From NCBI GenBank assembly GCA_965200465.1, contig OZ241358.1, positions 1,240,001-1,304,000 of the forward strand: DNA of 64,000 nucleotides. The letters run 5' to 3'. The stretch comes from Azophilus sp965200465. Its GTDB lineage: Bacteria > Pseudomonadota > Gammaproteobacteria > Pseudomonadales > Azotimanducaceae. The notes below the pieces were generated by a model, which made no database searches, was not told the origin of the DNA, and saw nothing but the letters and a program-made list of their open reading frames with translations. Shown here one piece after another: positions 60,549 through 64,000 of this stretch (the first letter of the stretch is position 1; every line of letters starts with the position of its first letter). A program made the translations under genes and the position numbers.

Positions 60549-61853
60549 ATGAGTGCAGCCGCAACGGAAGTTTCCCTGTTCGACCAAGCCACGTTGATCG
60601 ATCCCTACGGCGCCTACAAGGCGCTGCGGGACCAAGCGCCGGTGCATTACGAACCCGCCCTGAACGTCCATGTGGTCACCCGCTACGACCTAGTGCGCGA
60701 GGCCATTCGGGACACCGAGACCTTCTCCAGCGAATTCGGGGACTTTCTGGACAAATCCCGGCAAATCGCCTTCGCATCGGCGCCGCCTGAGGTCCAGCAA
60801 AGGCTGCGGGAGATCAACGAGCGGATGCTCCTGCTGCCGCCGACCATGCTGACCTTGGACGAGCCGGCCCACACCCGCTACCGCTCCTTGGTCAGCCGCC
60901 TGTTCACCGGCTCCGAGGTCAAGAAGGGCGAACCCACCGTGCGGAAGGTGATCGATTGCAGCATTCAGGACCTGCTCGCTGCGCCGGCGGACGGGGCGGG
61001 GCGTTTGCAGGCCGACTTCATGTCCGTCTTCGCCTTTCCGGTGCCCTTGCGCATCATCGGCGACCGGCTGGGCATTCCGGAGGGGGAGCGCGCCTTTTTT
61101 GACGAGGCGGCCACCGCCGCGGCTTCGGCGCTGCGCCTTTCGCCGCTGACGCCGGAGCAAATGATCCATCGCGGGGAGTTGGCGTTGCGCCTGCAGGAGT
61201 TGCTGGTCTCGCTGGTGGAGGCTCGCCGCCGCACGCCGGCCGAGGACCTGATCAGCATCCTCGCCAACAGCGAACTGCCGGCTGCGGAGGGCGAACCGGC
61301 CCGCCTGCTCACCCACGGCGAAGCGCTGAGCGTCCTGCAGCAGTTCCTGGTGGCCGGCCATGAAACCACCACCAGCGCCTTTGGCTGGGGCATGTTGCTG
61401 CTGTGCCGCAATCCCGAAATCCAGTCGGAAATCCGCGGCGACGCGGGGCTGGTGCGCACCTTCGTGGAGGAGGCGCTGCGCCTGGAGGCGCCCGTGCAGG
61501 GCCTGCCCCGGCTGGTGACCCGGGACACCGAACTCGGCGGCTTTCCCCTAACCGCCGGCAGCATGATCATGCTGCGCTTCGGCGCCGCCAACCGGGATGA
61601 GCGGCAGTTTGACGCACCGGACCGGGTTGACGTGCATCGGCGCAAGGCGGGCATGCAGCTTGCCTTCGGCTCCGGCGTGCATCACTGCATTGGCGCCCCC
61701 CTGGCCCGGCAGGAATTGAATCTCGGCTTCATGGCCCTGCTGGATCGGTTCGAGGATTTTCGCGTGGCCGAAGGCGCGGCGCCGGAGGCGGAGCCGAGCT
61801 TCATTCTGCGCAACATGCCGAATTTGCCCATCCGCTGTCGGGTGCGGCCTTGA
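60549..61853 (+). CDS. Cytochrome P450 (class I bacterial type)
   Basis: 434 aa from ATG 60549, with GGAGG 8 nt upstream. I-helix AGHETT (269-274), K-helix ExxR E308-R311, heme loop FGSGVHHCIG with C380. Soluble enzyme with no membrane segment. It needs a ferredoxin and reductase, neither encoded next to it. Hydroxylation of a hydrophobic substrate after the Rieske enzyme is plausible, given the gene order. Confidence 0.92.
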   Translation: MSAAATEVSLFDQATLIDPYGAYKALRDQAPVHYEPALNVHVVTRYDLVREAIRDTETFSSEFGDFLDKSRQIAFASAPPEVQQRLREINERMLLLPPTMLTLDEPAHTRYRSLVSRLFTGSEVKKGEPTVRKVIDCSIQDLLAAPADGAGRLQADFMSVFAFPVPLRIIGDRLGIPEGERAFFDEAATAAASALRLSPLTPEQMIHRGELALRLQELLVSLVEARRRTPAEDLISILANSELPAAEGEPARLLTHGEALSVLQQFLVAGHETTTSAFGWGMLLLCRNPEIQSEIRGDAGLVRTFVEEALRLEAPVQGLPRLVTRDTELGGFPLTAGSMIMLRFGAANRDERQFDAPDRVDVHRRKAGMQLAFGSGVHHCIGAPLARQELNLGFMALLDRFEDFRVAEGAAPEAEPSFILRNMPNLPIRCRVRP

Positions 61854-61949
61854 GGCGGCGCGACGGCGCAGGGGAGTTGCCCACCGCCGGCTGCAACCTG
61901 TGATGGAGGTGGGGAGCTGGGCGTCAGTTCGGTTTTATTGTCACTTTTT

Positions 61950-61997
61950 GTAACAAATCGGTTGACGTTCGGTTATTAGTGTATGACTATTTGTTAC
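61950..61997. promoter_or_regulatory. Inverted GTAACAAAT / ATTTGTTAC pair in an AT-rich leader (possible operator)
   Basis: GTAACAAAT (61950-61958) and ATTTGTTAC (61989-61997) are exact inverted repeats, 30 bp apart, with TTGACG (61962-61967) between them. The 248-bp region 61854-62101 is strikingly AT-rich. It fits an operator for a dimeric regulator of the 62102 gene. Confidence 0.45.
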
Positions 61998-62101
61998 TTT
62001 ACTGCCCGATGGCCTCTAGCCGATGCGGGCGGTTGGCCCAGCCAATGAGGGGTGCCACCTAAGGGAGCCAATGAAGCGGGAGCGTGCGGAATGAAGGAGC
62101 G

Positions 62102-62494
62102 ATGAGCTACCTGAACGGGCCAATCGGCTGCGGAATGATCCTCTTGGCGCTGCTGCACCTAGGGGTGCCCGGGCGCCCCTACCTGCTCATCGCCATGTAT
62201 CTGTGCGGCGCCGCCTTGGCGTTCATCACCCTAGCCCCCAACATCGGCCGATCGGCGGCCCGCTTTCTGGCCATATGCGCCACCGCTTGCATGTTCTTCT
62301 TCTTCGCCGGCTTCATTCACACCGCCCCGAACTTGGGCGCGGAGTGGTATGCGGTCAATTTGCCCTCCTTGGGGCAGCTCATCAGCGCCTTCGCCATGAT
62401 TCCAGTGCTGGCGGACTATAGCTGCCTGACGAAGGCGGATTGCGTTAGGGAAACCAACGGCCGCCGGGCCAGAGGGTTCTTCTCCGTCTCTTAG
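62102..62494 (+). CDS. Small integral membrane protein, unknown function
   Basis: 130 aa from ATG 62102. Four hydrophobic segments (GMILLALLHLGVPG, LLIAMYLCGAALAFITLAP, FLAICATACMFFFFAGFIHTA, LGQLISAFAMIPVLAD), then a Cys/Arg-rich tail with CLTKADCVRE. Predicted inner-membrane protein. Preceded by an AT-rich promoter-like region with an inverted repeat. No named family recognised. Confidence 0.6.
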   Translation: MSYLNGPIGCGMILLALLHLGVPGRPYLLIAMYLCGAALAFITLAPNIGRSAARFLAICATACMFFFFAGFIHTAPNLGAEWYAVNLPSLGQLISAFAMIPVLADYSCLTKADCVRETNGRRARGFFSVS

Positions 62495-62518
62495 ACGGCG
62501 TTCGCCGCTCGCGCCCCT

Positions 62519-63460
62519 CTAAAGCGCCCTCGCCTGGGGCATCACTTCGCTTAGGTAGGCGTCCAGAGCCTCCTCACGCCAAGGCGCGCGCAGGGCGATG
62601 TTGATTTCGTCGGCGCCGGCCTGCCGGTACTTGGCCAGCTGCTCCACCGCCTGGCCGGGCGTGCAGAGCAGGGCGCCGCCGGCGGTTCGCTCCGCCAAGG
62701 CGCCCCAATCAGCGGCGAACTGGCGGCGCTGCCGCTCCACGTCGGCGTCGCTCAGGCCTAGGTTGAACGTCAGGTTGACGGCTCGGCGGATGTCGGCCGG
62801 GTCTCGGCCCACTGCATCGCACCATTGGTCGAGAACCCCGTTCAGCCGTTTGAACTCGTCCGGCGAAAGGTAGGCGGCGTTCCAGCCGTCCGCATGCTCG
62901 GCGGCTATTTTCAACGTGCGCTTCTCGCCGACGCCGCCGACCCAGATGGGCAGGCGCGGCTGCACCGGCTGGGGCAGGCAACTGGCGTCCACGGCTTGGA
63001 AGTGCTTGCCGTTGAAGTTGGTGCGCTCCTCGGTGAGCATCCGCCGCACGATCTGCACGGCCTCTTCAAGCATGTCCAGCCTGGTGCCGATGTCCGGAAA
63101 GGCGTAGCCGTAGGCGGTGGCCTCCCAGATGTGCCAGCCGGCGCCCAGGCCTATCTCGAAGCGGCCGCCCGTGATGTGGTCCAGGGTGGCTGCGGCCTTG
63201 GCCAGCAGCGTGGGATTGCGGTAGCCGACGTAGAACACCAGGCAGCCGATGCGCGCCCGGCGGGTCTCGGCGGCCAATGCGCCGAGCGTGGCTAAGGCCT
63301 CAAAGTGCGGTTCCACGCCGTTGTTCGGCGGCGACTCGTAGAAGTGGTCCCAAGCGGAGATCCAATCCAGGCCGCCGCTGTCCAGCTTGCGCCACAGCTT
63401 GCGCAGCGCGTCCATGCTTAGGTTCTGTTGGCCGACATGGGCGCCGAGGGACAGTGACAT
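62519..63460 (-). CDS. Luciferase-like (LLM class) flavin-dependent oxidoreductase
   Basis: 313 aa from ATG 63460, preceded by AGGAGG. TIM-barrel features: SLSLGAHVGQQNLSMDALRK, LDWISAWDHFYESPPNN, LDHITGGRFEIGLGAGWHIWEATAYG, RLPIWVGGVGEKRTLKIAAEHADGWN. It belongs to the F420/flavin luciferase superfamily, distinct from the 10282 protein. Probably oxidises small organic substrates with reduced flavin or F420. Independent gene, opposite strand to the membrane protein. Confidence 0.85.
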   Translation of the reverse strand: MSLSLGAHVGQQNLSMDALRKLWRKLDSGGLDWISAWDHFYESPPNNGVEPHFEALATLGALAAETRRARIGCLVFYVGYRNPTLLAKAAATLDHITGGRFEIGLGAGWHIWEATAYGYAFPDIGTRLDMLEEAVQIVRRMLTEERTNFNGKHFQAVDASCLPQPVQPRLPIWVGGVGEKRTLKIAAEHADGWNAAYLSPDEFKRLNGVLDQWCDAVGRDPADIRRAVNLTFNLGLSDADVERQRRQFAADWGALAERTAGGALLCTPGQAVEQLAKYRQAGADEINIALRAPWREEALDAYLSEVMPQARAL

Positions 63461-63477
63461 GGGGTTTCCTCCTGCGC

Positions 63478-64000
63478 TCAGCGCCGCGCCGGCGCCATGC
63501 TTCCCATGCGCAGCAGCCGTGGGGCGCGTCGGCTTAATGCCTGCCTCCAACGTTCAGCCAAGCGGCCCGCCTGATGGGGCAGGGCCAACATGGCCGGGGT
63601 GGTCACCAGAGTCAGCAGGGTGGCGAAGGACAGGCCCCAGACGATGGCTTGGGACATGGGCACCCAGAACTGCGACATCATGCCGCCATAGACGATGGCT
63701 CGGTTCGGCAGGTCGATGCTCAGGTTGCAGGCCAAGGGCAGCAGGCCGAACACCGTGGTCACCGTGGTGAGCATGACCGGCCGCAGGCGCTGGGCGCCGG
63801 TGCGCACGATGACCGCCAAGGGGTCCAGGTCCGGGTGCTCGCGCCGCAGATGGTTGTAGGTGTCGATGAGCACGATGTTGTTGTTGACCACGATCCCCGC
63901 CAGGGCGACCACGCCAACGCCGGTCAGCACGGCGCTGAAGGGACTGTCCGTGATGATCAGGCCAAGCAGCACGCCGGCGGTGGACATCACCACCGAGAAC
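63478..64000 (-). CDS. RND efflux permease, C-terminal part (5' end outside window)
   Basis: About 174 residues from the end of an RND pump. TM segments near VLTGVGVVALAGIVVNNNIVLIDTY (with the NNNIVLID block), QRLRPVMLTTVTTVFGLLPLA, and the final membrane run QAIVWGLSFATLLTLVTTPAMLAL, with a basic tail. Matches AcrB-family HAE-type pumps rather than the CusA-like one. Frame is open to the window edge. It ends 17 nt before the LLM gene start, in the same direction. Confidence 0.85.
   Translation of the reverse strand, partial: FSVVMSTAGVLLGLIITDSPFSAVLTGVGVVALAGIVVNNNIVLIDTYNHLRREHPDLDPLAVIVRTGAQRLRPVMLTTVTTVFGLLPLACNLSIDLPNRAIVYGGMMSQFWVPMSQAIVWGLSFATLLTLVTTPAMLALPHQAGRLAERWRQALSRRAPRLLRMGSMAPARR

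Overview
The window is high-GC, densely coded DNA from a Gram-negative bacterium. It carries TonB-dependent receptors, CusCBA-like and other RND efflux genes, lipoproteins and signal peptides for a two-membrane envelope, and housekeeping genes (cysS, hisI, lipA, an M17 aminopeptidase, gloB). I infer a proteobacterium, most likely a marine or host-associated gammaproteobacterium, but the sequence alone does not settle the genus. Most ribosome-binding sites are AGGAGG-like, intergenic gaps are short and many genes overlap by 4 nt.

Layout. 1-2643: end of a TonB receptor and a DUF885 protein. 2640-6823: polysaccharide-deacetylase-like protein (minus strand), then an SDR, a SnoaL-like protein and a three-part FAD/[2Fe-2S] oxidoreductase. 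6901-11250: a compact operon with a sigma70-like promoter encoding a Rieske oxygenase alpha subunit, a Rieske ferredoxin, an SDR, a ThuA-like protein and a luciferase-like monooxygenase. 11279-15244: accessory island with decayed small ORFs, a DUF4143 ATPase under a palindromic operator, gloB and an unrecognised two-gene pair. 15364-20956: DUF3604 protein, a VapC remnant, an amidohydrolase and a cytochrome c/PQQ lipoprotein. 21032-26994: IS/MITE remnant, second Rieske oxygenase, two SDRs and a second TonB receptor with promoter and terminator. 27172 and 35458: two DUF1640-like paralogs with different numbers of a 27-nt repeat. 27614-32081: an acetoin/2-oxoacid dehydrogenase operon (E1 alpha, E1 beta, AcoX-like, E2). 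32323-34930: acyl-CoA synthetase and permease. 35704-40650: housekeeping genes. 40740-44590: heterodimeric ABC exporter. 44649-50391: CusCBA-like efflux operon. 50665-57077: DUF3014 protein, GNAT/FemAB-like protein, and a HlyD-LolD-FtsX-FtsX export system. 57083-57816: flavodoxin and a SelW-like selenoprotein. 58051-58703: nucleotidyltransferase module. 58911-61853: small protein, third Rieske oxygenase and a P450. 62102-64000: membrane protein, luciferase-like monooxygenase and the end of an RND pump.

How it fits together. Three separate Rieske oxygenases, one P450, four SDRs, two flavin monooxygenases, a CoA ligase, two TonB receptors and a PQQ dehydrogenase point to uptake and oxidation of hydrophobic or polycyclic organic compounds. 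The substrate cannot be read from the sequence.

The most notable observation is a gene at 57307-57083 (minus) that conventional ORF calling misses. It encodes a 74-residue SelT/SelW/SelH-family protein whose in-frame UGA falls exactly at the CxxU redox position. A bacterial SECIS-like hairpin with a GGUCU apical loop starts its loop 21 nt after the UGA.
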